Positions 26,586-35,543 of a DNA stretch of 64,000 bases are shown piece after piece. This DNA is from Aquimarina sp. TRL1 (GTDB taxonomy: Bacteria > Bacteroidota > Bacteroidia > Flavobacteriales > Flavobacteriaceae), in NCBI RefSeq assembly GCF_013365535.1, contig NZ_CP053590.1:2532501-2596500 (forward strand), in the 5' to 3' direction. Within the stretch, counting starts at the first letter, position 1; each line of letters opens with the position of its first letter. A program made the translations under genes and the position numbers. The notes beneath the pieces are model-generated. The model did not search any database, had not been told where the DNA came from, and saw nothing but the letters and a program-made list of their open reading frames with translations.

Positions 26586-27332
26586 ATGAAAAATATAAGC
26601 TGGTTGTTCGTTATAGTACTTTTTTGTGGATGTGATTCGGAAAATGCTCCGGATTGTTTTCAAAAAGGAGGAGACACCATAAGAAAAGAATTTGAGGTAT
26701 CCGGGTTTTCCAGAATTTTAGTGAATCCAAATATAGAAATGATTATTAAGCAAGGAGATGAGTTTTCTGTGTATGTCGAAACAGGAGAAAACCTACTGGA
26801 AGAGGTAAGTGCAGTGGTAGAAAACGAGCGTCTTATTCTCAATAATACGAATGATTGTAATTTAGTGAGAAGTTTTAAGCAAACAACTTTTTATGTGACG
26901 GCTCCTGATATAACGGAAATACGGAGTGCAACACAATTTGATATCGCCTCAGAAGGAGTGTTGAGCTTCCCATCTTTAGGGATTCTTTCGGAAGATTTTG
27001 GAGAAGATACAGGAAGTACAAATGGAACATTTCACCTGACAATAGATAATAATAGGGTAAGTGTGGTAGGAAATAACGTGGCTTCTTTCTTCCTGGAAGG
27101 AAAAACGAAGGCTTTATCCATAAATATTGCTTCGGGAACAGGAAGGTTTGAAGGGGAACGATTCATTGCAGATGATGTATCTGTTTTTCACAGAGGAGCT
27201 AATAAAGTAATTGTTCATCCGGTGAATAGGCTGAGTGGAGAAATAAGAAGTACAGGAGATCTTATTGCTGTAAACAGACCGGATGAGGTAGCTGTAGAAG
27301 TTTTCTTTACAGGAAAACTACTCTTTCAATAG
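26586..27332 (+). CDS. DUF2807 (head GIN domain) lipoprotein
   Basis: Lipoprotein signal ending LFCGC, with Cys16 as the likely lipidated residue. The mature part is a beta-helical DUF2807 domain: the entry FEVSGFSRILVNPNIEMIIKQGD is typical, followed by short repeated strands. It is 248 residues and probably co-transcribed with the PagL-like gene. No catalytic residues are known for this family; a role in the envelope is inferred from the lipid anchor. Its stop lies only three bases from the stop of the convergent gldA, with no terminator between them. Confidence 0.8.
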   Translation: MKNISWLFVIVLFCGCDSENAPDCFQKGGDTIRKEFEVSGFSRILVNPNIEMIIKQGDEFSVYVETGENLLEEVSAVVENERLILNNTNDCNLVRSFKQTTFYVTAPDITEIRSATQFDIASEGVLSFPSLGILSEDFGEDTGSTNGTFHLTIDNNRVSVVGNNVASFFLEGKTKALSINIASGTGRFEGERFIADDVSVFHRGANKVIVHPVNRLSGEIRSTGDLIAVNRPDEVAVEVFFTGKLLFQ

Positions 27333-27335
27333 CGG

Positions 27336-28232
27336 TTATTCAGAAGTTAATTCCCGGAATAAGCTTTCCAGGCTTTTGTTTTGTTTTCTTAGCTGTAAAA
27401 TCTTTAGCTCATTTTCGTTGGCAAAATCAAAAACCGCAGTACGCATATCAGTAGTAGTATCAAAAATTAGCTCATAAACAAGTCCATACGTATTTGTGAC
27501 TGTCTTGATATTAGGAATTCTTTTTAGAAAAGCATCTTCTATTCTGTAATCAAATTCTACTTCAATAATCTGAGAAGAAGCATCTGTCAGATCTTTTAAG
27601 TAAGAGTCATTGACAATTTTCCCTTTTTTGATAATGATAACTCTGTCGCACATAGCTTCAACTTCCTGCATGATATGTGTAGAAAGCAAGATCGTTTTTG
27701 TTTGTCCGATCGCACGGATAAGTTCCCTGATTTCGACCAGCTGGTTAGGATCAAGACCTGTGGTAGGTTCATCGAGTATTAATACTTTTGGGTCGTGTAG
27801 AAGAGCTGCGGCGAGCCCGATTCTCTGTCTGTATCCTTTTGATAACTGATTGATTTTTTTATGGGCTTCAGTTGTTAAACCGGTTAGGGAAATTACTTCC
27901 TCAATTCGCGAAGAAGAAATTTGGTGTAGTTGTGCTTTGAAAAGCAGGTATTCCCTAACATACATTTCTGTATAGAGGGGGTTGTGTTCTGGGAGGTAAC
28001 CGATACTTTTTTGAACCAAAAGAGCTTCGGTAACCGTGTCATGACCATTGACAATCGCTGTTCCCTCTGAAGCATTCAGATATGTAGTCAATATTTTCAT
28101 CATTGTCGATTTTCCAGCTCCGTTAGGACCTAAAAAACCAACAATCTCACCTTCTTTGATAGAAAAAGAAATAGTATCTAATGCTTTTTGAGATTGGTAA
28201 TGTTTGGAAATATTGGATACGGAAATAGACAT
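27336..28232 (-). CDS. gldA: Gliding motility ABC transporter ATPase GldA
   Basis: ATP-binding subunit of the GldA-GldFG transporter needed for gliding in Flavobacterium. Walker A GPNGAGKST is at residues 35-43, the signature is LSKGYRQRIGLAAALLHDP, and Walker B is LILDEPTTGLDP. The wording of the N-terminal domain and the 298-residue length fit GldA rather than a generic ABC ATPase. The gldF and gldG partners are not in the window, which is usual since gldA often lies apart from them. It reads toward the DUF2807 gene. Confidence 0.88.
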   Translation of the reverse strand: MSISVSNISKHYQSQKALDTISFSIKEGEIVGFLGPNGAGKSTMMKILTTYLNASEGTAIVNGHDTVTEALLVQKSIGYLPEHNPLYTEMYVREYLLFKAQLHQISSSRIEEVISLTGLTTEAHKKINQLSKGYRQRIGLAAALLHDPKVLILDEPTTGLDPNQLVEIRELIRAIGQTKTILLSTHIMQEVEAMCDRVIIIKKGKIVNDSYLKDLTDASSQIIEVEFDYRIEDAFLKRIPNIKTVTNTYGLVYELIFDTTTDMRTAVFDFANENELKILQLRKQNKSLESLFRELTSE

Positions 28233-28367
28233 GAGATAATATTTTTTTCAAAAATAGGAAAATAGATACTGAAGAAGGCTACTCTTTTTTTGAATTCAAA
28301 AGAAAGTACATTTATTTGTATCTGATTTCTTGATGTACTAACGAAAGGAATGAGGGATTATGATAGA

Positions 28368-28832
28368 TTATCCGATAAAAAATTCAGAAGTATGTTTGAT
28401 CTCTTTTAAAACAAAAGTACTGTTTAGTACACCAATGTTTTCAATCTTAGATAGTTTGTACTTGACAAAATCATGATATTCCTCAAGGCTTTTTACGTTT
28501 ATTTTTAAAACAAAGTCAATCTGTCCTGCCATATGGTAACATTCCTGCACTTCTTCCAGGCTTTGAATTTGTTCTTCGAATTTTTCTATAAAAGCCTCAT
28601 CGTGATATCGCATTGATACCTGACATATAGTTGTAATAGAACGATTGATAAGATCCTTGTCCAGAATGGCAACATATTTCTTAATGTACCCCTGTTTTTC
28701 CAGCCGACGGATTCTTTCATAGACAGGAGATGGAGTAATGTTGAGGATTTCTGCTATTTCTTTAGCAGTTTTTTTAGCATCTTTTTGCAAAATCCTCAAA
28801 ATTGTTAGGTCGGTTTGGTCTAAATATTCCAT
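28368..28832 (-). CDS. Lrp/AsnC family transcriptional regulator
   Basis: A 154-residue regulator: N-terminal winged helix-turn-helix (LRILQKDAKKTAKEIAEILN), linker, then the RAM ligand domain (GQIDFVLKINVKSLEEY). It is transcribed divergently from tdh-kbl with about 170 bases between the starts. In E. coli Lrp controls tdh-kbl in response to leucine, so this regulator plausibly controls its neighbours in response to an amino acid; that link is inference from position. Confidence 0.93.
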   Translation of the reverse strand: MEYLDQTDLTILRILQKDAKKTAKEIAEILNITPSPVYERIRRLEKQGYIKKYVAILDKDLINRSITTICQVSMRYHDEAFIEKFEEQIQSLEEVQECYHMAGQIDFVLKINVKSLEEYHDFVKYKLSKIENIGVLNSTFVLKEIKHTSEFFIG

Positions 28833-28942
28833 TATGTTTAAAAAGTTACTTCAAAATTCAGTTCGAATAGCTGTAAAAAGTAAAATCAGCTGCATATGAA
28901 TACAAATAAAGCGAAAATTACTTAATTTTCTTCTGTATATGA

Positions 28943-28969
28943 TTGTAAAAGCGATGTTTGTTACTTTTG
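28943..28969 (+). promoter_or_regulatory. tdh-kbl promoter
   Basis: TTG (28943-28945), 16-base spacer, TACTTTTG (28962-28969). The tdh ATG at 29006 lies 36 bases downstream. The region is shared with the divergent Lrp-type gene. Confidence 0.65.
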
Positions 28970-29005
28970 TTAGTAAATAATGCTTTTAATAATAACTTGA
29001 AATAT

Positions 29006-29965
29006 ATGCAGACCGTTGTATTAGTAATTGGAGCAAATGGACAATTAGGTTCTGTTTTGACACAGACCTTGCAAGAGAAATTTGGGAAAGAAAATGTGAT
29101 CGCTTCTGATTTAAGGGAAAAAGAAGGGTATAGCGGAATTTTTGAAATAATTGATGCTACTGATAGTGAGCGAATTCAGGAAATAGTAACTCGATATAAG
29201 GTCACTCAAATATACCATCTGGCGGCTATTTTATCTGCTAAGGGAGAAGAAGTCCCTTTGAGAACTTGGGATATCAATATGAAAACACTTTTTAATGTGT
29301 TGGAAATTGCCAGAACAAATTCGATTGATCGGGTTTTTTATCCGAGTTCAATAGCTGTATTTGGGGCAAATGCAACTCCGTTGAATACGCCTAATAATGA
29401 GAATCTAAGTCCTACAACTGTATATGGTATTAGCAAGGCAGCCGGAGAGAACTGGGCGCAATACTATTTTGAGAAATACGGAGTGGATATACGCTCATTG
29501 CGTTATCCGGGGGTGATTGGATATCAGTCATTACCAGGAGGAGGAACCACTGATTATGCAGTAGATATTTATCACAAAGCTGTACAGGAACAAGAGTTCA
29601 GCTGCTTTTTGAAAGAAGACACGATGCTTCCAATGATCTTTATGGAAGATGCTATAAGGGCTACTATAGAATTGATGGAAGCCCCTAAGGAAAGTATAAA
29701 AATAAGAACATCTTATAATCTGGCTGGCGTAAGTTTTTCTCCGGATGAAATTATAGCGGAGATTCAAAAAATATATCCTAATTTTAAAGTAAAATTTGAA
29801 CCTGATTTCCGCCAGGATATTGCTGCAAGTTGGCCGAGATCAATTGATGATACCGAAGCAAAAAAAGACTGGGGATGGGAACCGGAATATACACTGGAAA
29901 AAATCACTCAGATAATGATCCAAAAATTAAGAGAGCAATATAAGAACCAAACGAATCTGATCTAA
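29006..29965 (+). CDS. tdh: L-threonine 3-dehydrogenase, SDR (epimerase-like) type
   Basis: Oxidises threonine to 2-amino-3-ketobutyrate with NAD. The Rossmann loop VIGANGQLGS is at the N-terminus and the YxxxK active site is YGISK. The epimerase-like form, unlike the zinc-dependent E. coli Tdh, is established in Flavobacterium. I start at ATG 29006 (MQTVVLVIG), giving 319 residues; an upstream in-frame ATG at 28958 would lie over the promoter. Glycine C-acetyltransferase follows after 12 bases and takes the product, which settles the assignment. Confidence 0.93.
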   Translation: MQTVVLVIGANGQLGSVLTQTLQEKFGKENVIASDLREKEGYSGIFEIIDATDSERIQEIVTRYKVTQIYHLAAILSAKGEEVPLRTWDINMKTLFNVLEIARTNSIDRVFYPSSIAVFGANATPLNTPNNENLSPTTVYGISKAAGENWAQYYFEKYGVDIRSLRYPGVIGYQSLPGGGTTDYAVDIYHKAVQEQEFSCFLKEDTMLPMIFMEDAIRATIELMEAPKESIKIRTSYNLAGVSFSPDEIIAEIQKIYPNFKVKFEPDFRQDIAASWPRSIDDTEAKKDWGWEPEYTLEKITQIMIQKLREQYKNQTNLI

Positions 29966-29977
29966 ATTAAAAGCATT

Positions 29978-31165
29978 ATGTTTTCTAATATAAAAGAAAG
30001 TTTACAAAAAGAACTTGAAGAAATTAAAGCTGCCGGATTGTATAAGGCAGAAAGAATTATTACAACTCCACAGGGAGCAGCAATTGATACAGAAACCAAT
30101 AAAGATGTGTTGAATTTCTGTGCAAATAACTATTTGGGATTATCTTCTCATCCCGATGTGATCGAAGCAGGAAAGGCTGCGATTGATTCACATGGATATG
30201 GGATGTCATCAGTACGTTTTATTTGCGGGACACAGGATATACACAAGGAATTAGAGAGAAAAACGGCTGATTTCCTAGGAATGGAAGACTGTATTTTATA
30301 TGCTGCTGCATTTGATGCTAATGGTGGAGTCTTCGAACCGATTTTAGGAGCAGAAGATGCTATTATATCAGATGCCCTTAATCATGCTTCGATCATAGAT
30401 GGTGTTCGTTTGTGCAAGGCAAAACGTTTTCGTTATACTCATAATGATATGAAGGATCTCGAAGAACAACTGAAACAAGCTTCGGGATCAAGAAGAATAT
30501 TGATTGTTACAGATGGGTCCTTCTCGATGGATGGAACAATAGCACAATTAGATAAAATCTGTGATTTGGCAGATGCGTATGGAGCAATGGTGATGATAGA
30601 TGAATGTCATTCTACAGGATTCTTAGGGAAAACAGGAAGAGGAACTCATGAGTATAGAGACGTGATGGGGCGTGTTGATATCATTACAGGGACATATGGA
30701 AAAGCTTTAGGAGGAGCTTCAGGAGGATTTACAGCAGCAAAAAAAGAAATCGTGGAAATGCTTCGACAGCGATCCAGACCATATTTGTTTTCTAATACAG
30801 TAGCACCTTCAATTGTAGGAGCTTCTATAAAAGTATTGGATCTGTTGACTTCTTCTACTGCATTGAGAGATAAACTGGAAGAAAACACAAAGTATTTTAG
30901 AGAAGAAATGACAAATGCAGGGTTTGATATAATACCTGGGGATCATCCTATTGTACCAATTATGTTATATGAAGCGACATTGGCGCAAGAGTTTGCAGCA
31001 AAATTGCTAGAAGAAGGAATTTATGTAATTGGTTTTTTCTACCCGGTAGTCCCTAAAGGAAAAGCCAGAATACGAGTGCAATTGTCTGCAGGACATGAGC
31101 GGGAACATCTCGAAAAAGCAGTGAAAGCATTTGTGAAAGTAGGTAAAGAATTGAAAGTGATATAA
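29978..31165 (+). CDS. kbl: Glycine C-acetyltransferase (2-amino-3-ketobutyrate CoA ligase)
   Basis: PLP enzyme of the alpha-oxoamine synthase family that splits 2-amino-3-ketobutyrate with CoA to glycine and acetyl-CoA. PLP lysine K242 is in [30 protein letters not shown] and [16 protein letters not shown] are typical. The 395-residue length matches the family. It forms a two-gene unit with tdh for threonine catabolism. A palindrome ACAAACGTTTGT (31168-31179) follows the stop. Confidence 0.95.
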   Translation: MFSNIKESLQKELEEIKAAGLYKAERIITTPQGAAIDTETNKDVLNFCANNYLGLSSHPDVIEAGKAAIDSHGYGMSSVRFICGTQDIHKELERKTADFLGMEDCILYAAAFDANGGVFEPILGAEDAIISDALNHASIIDGVRLCKAKRFRYTHNDMKDLEEQLKQASGSRRILIVTDGSFSMDGTIAQLDKICDLADAYGAMVMIDECHSTGFLGKTGRGTHEYRDVMGRVDIITGTYGKALGGASGGFTAAKKEIVEMLRQRSRPYLFSNTVAPSIVGASIKVLDLLTSSTALRDKLEENTKYFREEMTNAGFDIIPGDHPIVPIMLYEATLAQEFAAKLLEEGIYVIGFFYPVVPKGKARIRVQLSAGHEREHLEKAVKAFVKVGKELKVI

Positions 31166-31359
31166 ATACAAACGTTTGTTAGTGGTTGTTTTTATGTGAA
31201 TACCGTAAGCAAACATCATTTTTTTTAAAAAATACCTACATAAAAATGCTATTAAGTAGAAAATTCGTGATAATTGCTGTTTTTAGTTGAAAAAAGCAAA
31301 AAGAATTTTAAAATTTAATTTTATTCTATAATTTAGCACTGTAATAATTAAGACAAGAC

Positions 31360-31434
31360 ATGATCAGTTTATTTACTTGGAGCCGATTTTACTTTTACTT
31401 CTTTTATAAAAAAAGAAGCGGGATGGCTATGTAA
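31360..31434 (+). CDS. Aromatic-rich attenuation leader peptide, 24 aa
   Basis: ATG at 31360 to TAA at 31432-31434. Within 24 residues the run FTWSRFYFYFFY gives five Phe, three Tyr and one Trp almost back to back, and one more Phe... the composition is far from chance. It lies just upstream of an antiterminator and a terminator (31461-31491) and of the Phe/Tyr/chorismate operon, exactly the arrangement of pheL or trpL. Ribosomes short of charged tRNA-Phe or tRNA-Tyr would stall on codons at about 31390-31407. The peptide itself probably has no other function. Confidence 0.88.
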   Translation: MISLFTWSRFYFYFFYKKRSGMAM

Positions 31435-31491
31435 ATAATTGAGACCAAATTTATACAGTAAAAATCCCGATGAAAATCGGGATTTTTTTTT
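31398..31491 (+). promoter_or_regulatory. Transcription attenuator of the aromatic operon
   Basis: Segment 1:2 hairpin: CTTCTTTT (31398-31405) with AAAAGAAG (31411-31418). Segment 2:3 antiterminator: CGGGAT (31419-31424) with ATCCCG (31464-31469). Segment 3:4 terminator: AAAATCCCGAT (31461-31471) with ATCGGGATTTT (31476-31486), then T to 31491. Stalling on the Phe/Tyr codons covers segment 1 and frees segment 2 to break the terminator; full translation to the TAA at 31432 covers segment 2 and lets the terminator form. Confidence 0.85.
31461..31491 (+). terminator. Attenuator terminator upstream of pheA
   Basis: An 11-bp perfect stem with a GAAA tetraloop, followed by a T run. It lies 75 bases before the prephenate dehydratase start and so must be conditional for the operon to be expressed. 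Confidence 0.93.
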
Positions 31492-31565
31492 GTAATTAAT
31501 TGAAATGGTATGAATTTGATGAAAACAATGTTTTGAGAATAAGAATGCTTTAATACAATAGTAAG

Positions 31566-32396
31566 TTGAAACAAAAGGTAGCTATACAAGGAATAAAAGG
31601 GTCCTATCATCATGGGGTAGCACAAGCGTATTTTGGAAAAGAAGTAGATGTACTGGAGTGCATGTCTTTTCAGGAGTTAGTACATAGTGTAGAAAGTAAA
31701 CAAAGTACGGATGCGGTCATGGCAATAGAGAATTCCATAGCAGGATCTATAATACCTAATTATGCGTACATAGATGAATCGGACTTACGAATCACTGGAG
31801 AATATTATCAGCCGATACATCATTGTTTAATGGCATTGGAAGGGCAGCAGGTACAGGATATAAAGGAAGTTTATTCACACCCGATGGCATTGTTACAATG
31901 CAAGGAGTTTTTCAAAACATATCCACACATAAAGTTGGTAGAAGATGTAGATACTGCAGATGTGGCTAAGAGGATTCAGGAGAATAAATGGAAAGGAATT
32001 GCAGCAGTAGCAGGAGAAACAGCAGCTGATATATACCAGTTGGATGTCCTGGCAAAAAATATTCAGACGATCAAATCAAACAGTACTCGATTTTTTATTC
32101 TCAATTCCAAAGAAAATCAGACGACAAATGAAGTGGCAGTTAACAAGGCATCTTTAAAGTTTGTAACAGATCACAAAAGAGGAAGCTTGGCAACAGTATT
32201 GAATGTGATGAGTGATTGTAATCTCAATTTGACAAAAATTCAGTCGTTACCTGTTATTGATAAACCATGGAAATATTCCTTTTTTGTAGATGTAACATTC
32301 GAAGAGTATGAAGATTTTGGGAAAGCGATTTCAATAATGAAAATAATGGCATTGGAATTAAAAATATTAGGAGAGTATAAAAATAATAAAGGATAA
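31566..32396 (+). CDS. pheA: Prephenate dehydratase
   Basis: Converts prephenate to phenylpyruvate, the Phe branch. The catalytic domain starts VAIQGIKGSYHHGVA and includes NSTRFFIL with the essential Thr-Arg-Phe; a C-terminal ACT domain (RGSLATVLNVMSDCNLNLTKIQS) gives Phe feedback. There is no fused chorismate mutase; that activity is encoded in the last gene of the operon. The start is TTG at 31566, because the conserved N-terminus begins right there. It follows the attenuator and precedes an aminotransferase by 2 bases. Confidence 0.95.
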   Translation: MKQKVAIQGIKGSYHHGVAQAYFGKEVDVLECMSFQELVHSVESKQSTDAVMAIENSIAGSIIPNYAYIDESDLRITGEYYQPIHHCLMALEGQQVQDIKEVYSHPMALLQCKEFFKTYPHIKLVEDVDTADVAKRIQENKWKGIAAVAGETAADIYQLDVLAKNIQTIKSNSTRFFILNSKENQTTNEVAVNKASLKFVTDHKRGSLATVLNVMSDCNLNLTKIQSLPVIDKPWKYSFFVDVTFEEYEDFGKAISIMKIMALELKILGEYKNNKG

Positions 32397-32398
32397 TA

Positions 32399-33553
32399 AT
32401 GCAAACAGCCAAACGATTAGAAACGGTAGAAGAATACTACTTTTCTACAAAGCTTAGAGAAGTGCGAGCACTGGCAGCAGCAGGTAAACCGATACTCAAT
32501 ATGGCTATCGGAAGTCCTGATCTGGCTCCGCCAAAAGAAGTTATAGAGTCGATACAGGAATCCCTGTATCAAGAAGGAGCACATAAGTATCAGAGTTATC
32601 AGGGCTTGCCGGAACTTCGAAAAGCAATGGCTGATTTTTATCAGAATAAGTATGCAGTCTCTTTGGATCCGAACCATGAAATTTTGCCCTTAATGGGGTC
32701 AAAAGAAGGGATTATGCATATCTCTATGGCGTACCTTAATGAAGGGGATGAGGTGTTAGTCCCTAATCCGGGATACCCTACATATACTTCTGTAACCAAA
32801 TTAGTAGGAGCTAAACCTCTGTTTTATGATTTGAATGAAGCAGGGGGATGGGAGCCGGATTTGGATTTTCTGGAAAAGAAATATAACCTCTCAAAAGTAA
32901 AAATTATGTGGGTTAATTACCCTCATATGCCTACAGGGGCTGCTGGAAGTAAAGAGTTGTTTGAAAAACTGATCAGGTTTGCAAAAAAACATGCCATTCT
33001 TTTAGTAAATGACAACCCTTACAGTTTTGTGTTAAATGAATCTCCTCTAAGTATATTGTCAGTTGATGGAGCAAAAGAAGTGGCGCTCGAATTAAATTCT
33101 CTGAGTAAAACATTCAATATGGCTGGGTGGAGAATCGGTAAAGTAATGGGGGCAAAAGAAAAGATAGAAGCGATTCTAAAAGTAAAAAGTAACATGGATA
33201 GTGGAATGTTTCAGGGGATTCAGCGAGGTGCGATCACAGCGCTTCACTTGTCGGAAGAATGGTATCATTCTATGAATGCTATTTATAGCGAAAGAAGAAA
33301 ATTAATTTGGTCATTGGCGTCTTCTTTAGGGTGTACCTATGATATAAATGCAACAGGGATGTTTGTATGGGCTAAATTACCAAAAGGAGTAGATGCAGTA
33401 GACTTTATAGATAGAATACTCTATGAAAACAGCATTTTTATAACCCCGGGAGATGTTTTTGGGAGTAATGGCAAAGGATATATTCGCTTTTCCTTATGCA
33501 TTAATGAAGAAAGTATAAAAGAAGCGATGAAACGGTTACAGGTGGCAGTATGA
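32399..33553 (+). CDS. Class I/II aminotransferase, probably aromatic or prephenate aminotransferase
   Basis: PLP aminotransferase of 384 residues, PLP lysine K237 in NSLSKTFNMAGWRIG, with NPGYPTY and VNYPHMPTG typical of the aspartate aminotransferase fold type I. Its place between prephenate dehydratase and prephenate dehydrogenase points to the last transamination of Phe and Tyr, or of prephenate. The family also includes aspartate and methionine aminotransferases, so substrate is inferred from the operon. It overlaps tyrA by 4 bases. Confidence 0.9.
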   Translation: MQTAKRLETVEEYYFSTKLREVRALAAAGKPILNMAIGSPDLAPPKEVIESIQESLYQEGAHKYQSYQGLPELRKAMADFYQNKYAVSLDPNHEILPLMGSKEGIMHISMAYLNEGDEVLVPNPGYPTYTSVTKLVGAKPLFYDLNEAGGWEPDLDFLEKKYNLSKVKIMWVNYPHMPTGAAGSKELFEKLIRFAKKHAILLVNDNPYSFVLNESPLSILSVDGAKEVALELNSLSKTFNMAGWRIGKVMGAKEKIEAILKVKSNMDSGMFQGIQRGAITALHLSEEWYHSMNAIYSERRKLIWSLASSLGCTYDINATGMFVWAKLPKGVDAVDFIDRILYENSIFITPGDVFGSNGKGYIRFSLCINEESIKEAMKRLQVAV

Positions 33554-34398
33554 AAGTATTTGTAATAGGAATAGGACTTATTGGAGGGTCCATGGCAATT
33601 GATATAAAAGCAGCTTTTAATGATGCAATAATTTATGGAGTTGATAGTAACAAAGAGCATATAGAGCAAGCACTGAATTTAGGCTTGATTGATCAGGCGG
33701 CAACGAATGTTCAGTTGAAGGAGGCAGAGGTAGTTATTCTGACAACTCCTGTTGATATAGCAGTTCGCTTATTACCCGATGTATTAGATGAAATAAACGA
33801 GGAATGTTTGGTGTTTGATGCAGGATCTACAAAGAAGAATTTATGTGAGGTAGTGGCAGAACATCCCAGAAGAAGAAACTATTTGGCTACCCATCCGATA
33901 GCAGGAACAGAATTTTCCGGACCCAAAGCAGCTATTGCAAATCTCTACCGAGGAAAAACAAATATTATTTGTGAGGTAGAAAAGACAGCATTTAAACTGC
34001 AAGAAAAAGCGATGGAGATTTTTAATAGATTGGGAATGAGAATTCGATATATGGATGCAGCTTCACATGATAAACATATTGCCTATGTTTCACACCTGTC
34101 GCATATTAGTTCGTTTATGTTGGGGAAAACAGTGATAGAAAAAGAAAAAAATGAGAGAGATATCTTTGATATGGCAGGAAGTGGGTTCGCTTCTACAGTG
34201 AGGCTGGCGAAAAGCTCTCCGGCAATGTGGACACCGATTTTCGAACAAAATAAAGACAATGTGATAGAGACATTGGAAGAATATATAGCAAATCTGGAGA
34301 AATTTAAAAAAAATATAGAAGAAGATAAGTTTCCTGAGATCTATAAAGAAATGAAAGAAACCAACCACATAAAGACAATTTTAAAAGGAATTAACTGA
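33550..34398 (+). CDS. tyrA: Prephenate dehydrogenase
   Basis: NAD(P)-dependent oxidative decarboxylation of prephenate to 4-hydroxyphenylpyruvate, the Tyr branch. VIGIGLIGGSMA is the nucleotide loop, and ATHPIAGTEFSGP carries the catalytic His. The 282 residues cover the dehydrogenase only, without ACT or chorismate mutase domains. ATGA overlap with the upstream aminotransferase. Part of the attenuator-controlled operon. Confidence 0.95.
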   Translation: MKVFVIGIGLIGGSMAIDIKAAFNDAIIYGVDSNKEHIEQALNLGLIDQAATNVQLKEAEVVILTTPVDIAVRLLPDVLDEINEECLVFDAGSTKKNLCEVVAEHPRRRNYLATHPIAGTEFSGPKAAIANLYRGKTNIICEVEKTAFKLQEKAMEIFNRLGMRIRYMDAASHDKHIAYVSHLSHISSFMLGKTVIEKEKNERDIFDMAGSGFASTVRLAKSSPAMWTPIFEQNKDNVIETLEEYIANLEKFKKNIEEDKFPEIYKEMKETNHIKTILKGIN

Positions 34399-34426
34399 TA
34401 AAAAATACAAATCAAAAAATTAACCT

Positions 34427-35518
34427 ATGGAGAATAAAAAGGAATTAAGGACTTGGTTAGATGATTACAATCTGGCGCATCCATTAGTGATAGGAGGTCC
34501 TTGTAGTGCAGAGACAGAAGAACAAGTACTAAAAATAGCCCACCAGCTCAAGGATACCGATGCTACAGTGCTTAGAGCAGGAATCTGGAAGCCGAGAACA
34601 CGCCCAGGAAACTTTGAAGGAGTAGGAGCGTTAGGGTTGAAATGGCTGCAAAGAGCCAAAGAAGAGACAGGGATGAAAATTGCGACAGAGGTAGCGAATC
34701 CACACCATGTAGAGCTTGCATTAAAGCACGATGTTGATGTGTTGTGGATAGGAGCCAGAAGTACAGTATCTCCCTTTATAGTACAGGATATTGCCGATGC
34801 GTGCAAAGGGATTGATAACCCTGTCTTAATAAAAAATCCGATCAATCCAGATCTGTCATTATGGTTAGGAGCTGTAGAGCGTTTTTATACAGCGGATGTC
34901 AAAAATCTGGGAGTAATACACAGAGGGTTTTCTACCTATGAAAAAACCAAATATAGAAATATCCCAGAGTGGCAGATACCGATTGATTTACAAAATAGAT
35001 TTCCTGATTTGCCTCTGATTCTTGACCCGTCTCACATTGCCGGTAGAAGAGATCTGATTTTCGATCTATGCCAGACAGCATTGGACCTTAATTTTGACGG
35101 CTTGATTGTAGAGACACATTATGATCCGGATAATGCATGGAGTGATGCAAAACAACAAATAACACCAGAAACCTTAGTTCAAATTATGAAAGATCTTAGA
35201 ATACGAAAAGAAGTAGGGGAGAATGAATCGTACCAGAAAGCATTAGATAAGTTGCGGGCAAAAATAGATGTGGCGGATAATCAGCTACTCGAAATTATGG
35301 CCAAACGGATGAAAATATCGGATGAAATAGGAAAGGTAAAAGCAAAACAAAATGTGGCGATCCTGCAGTCCAAAAGATGGAATGAAATACTGGGAAGAAT
35401 GATTCTGGAAGGAGAAGAACATGGACTGAGTGAAGAATTCATTTTGAGAATTTATAAAGCAATTCACCAGGAGTCTATTAATCATCAGAAAAATATATCA
35501 AAAGTACAGACTGCATAA
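34427..35518 (+). CDS. Bifunctional DAHP synthase / chorismate mutase
   Basis: First step of the shikimate pathway fused to the step that commits chorismate to Phe/Tyr. Residues about 1-260 form a type I-beta DAHP synthase (IGGPCSAETEEQV, RAGIWKPRTRPG, DPSHIAGRRD); residues about 270-363 are an AroQ-type chorismate mutase helix bundle (LDKLRAKIDVADNQLLEIMAKRM). In related Bacteroidota enzymes the mutase domain also mediates prephenate inhibition. It closes the aromatic block, so both ends of the pathway are under one attenuator. Confidence 0.95.
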   Translation: MENKKELRTWLDDYNLAHPLVIGGPCSAETEEQVLKIAHQLKDTDATVLRAGIWKPRTRPGNFEGVGALGLKWLQRAKEETGMKIATEVANPHHVELALKHDVDVLWIGARSTVSPFIVQDIADACKGIDNPVLIKNPINPDLSLWLGAVERFYTADVKNLGVIHRGFSTYEKTKYRNIPEWQIPIDLQNRFPDLPLILDPSHIAGRRDLIFDLCQTALDLNFDGLIVETHYDPDNAWSDAKQQITPETLVQIMKDLRIRKEVGENESYQKALDKLRAKIDVADNQLLEIMAKRMKISDEIGKVKAKQNVAILQSKRWNEILGRMILEGEEHGLSEEFILRIYKAIHQESINHQKNISKVQTA

Positions 35519-35543
35519 GATATAATTTGCATCTTTGTGCTCT

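Noticed and set aside
31168..31179. Perfect palindrome ACAAACGTTTGT after kbl as a terminator or operator
   Set aside because: Too short for a terminator, no T run, and a single 12-base palindrome is not enough to call a binding site.
34465..34845. 126-codon minus-strand frame inside the DAHP synthase gene
   Set aside because: Antisense shadow of a conserved enzyme, with no promoter or family match.
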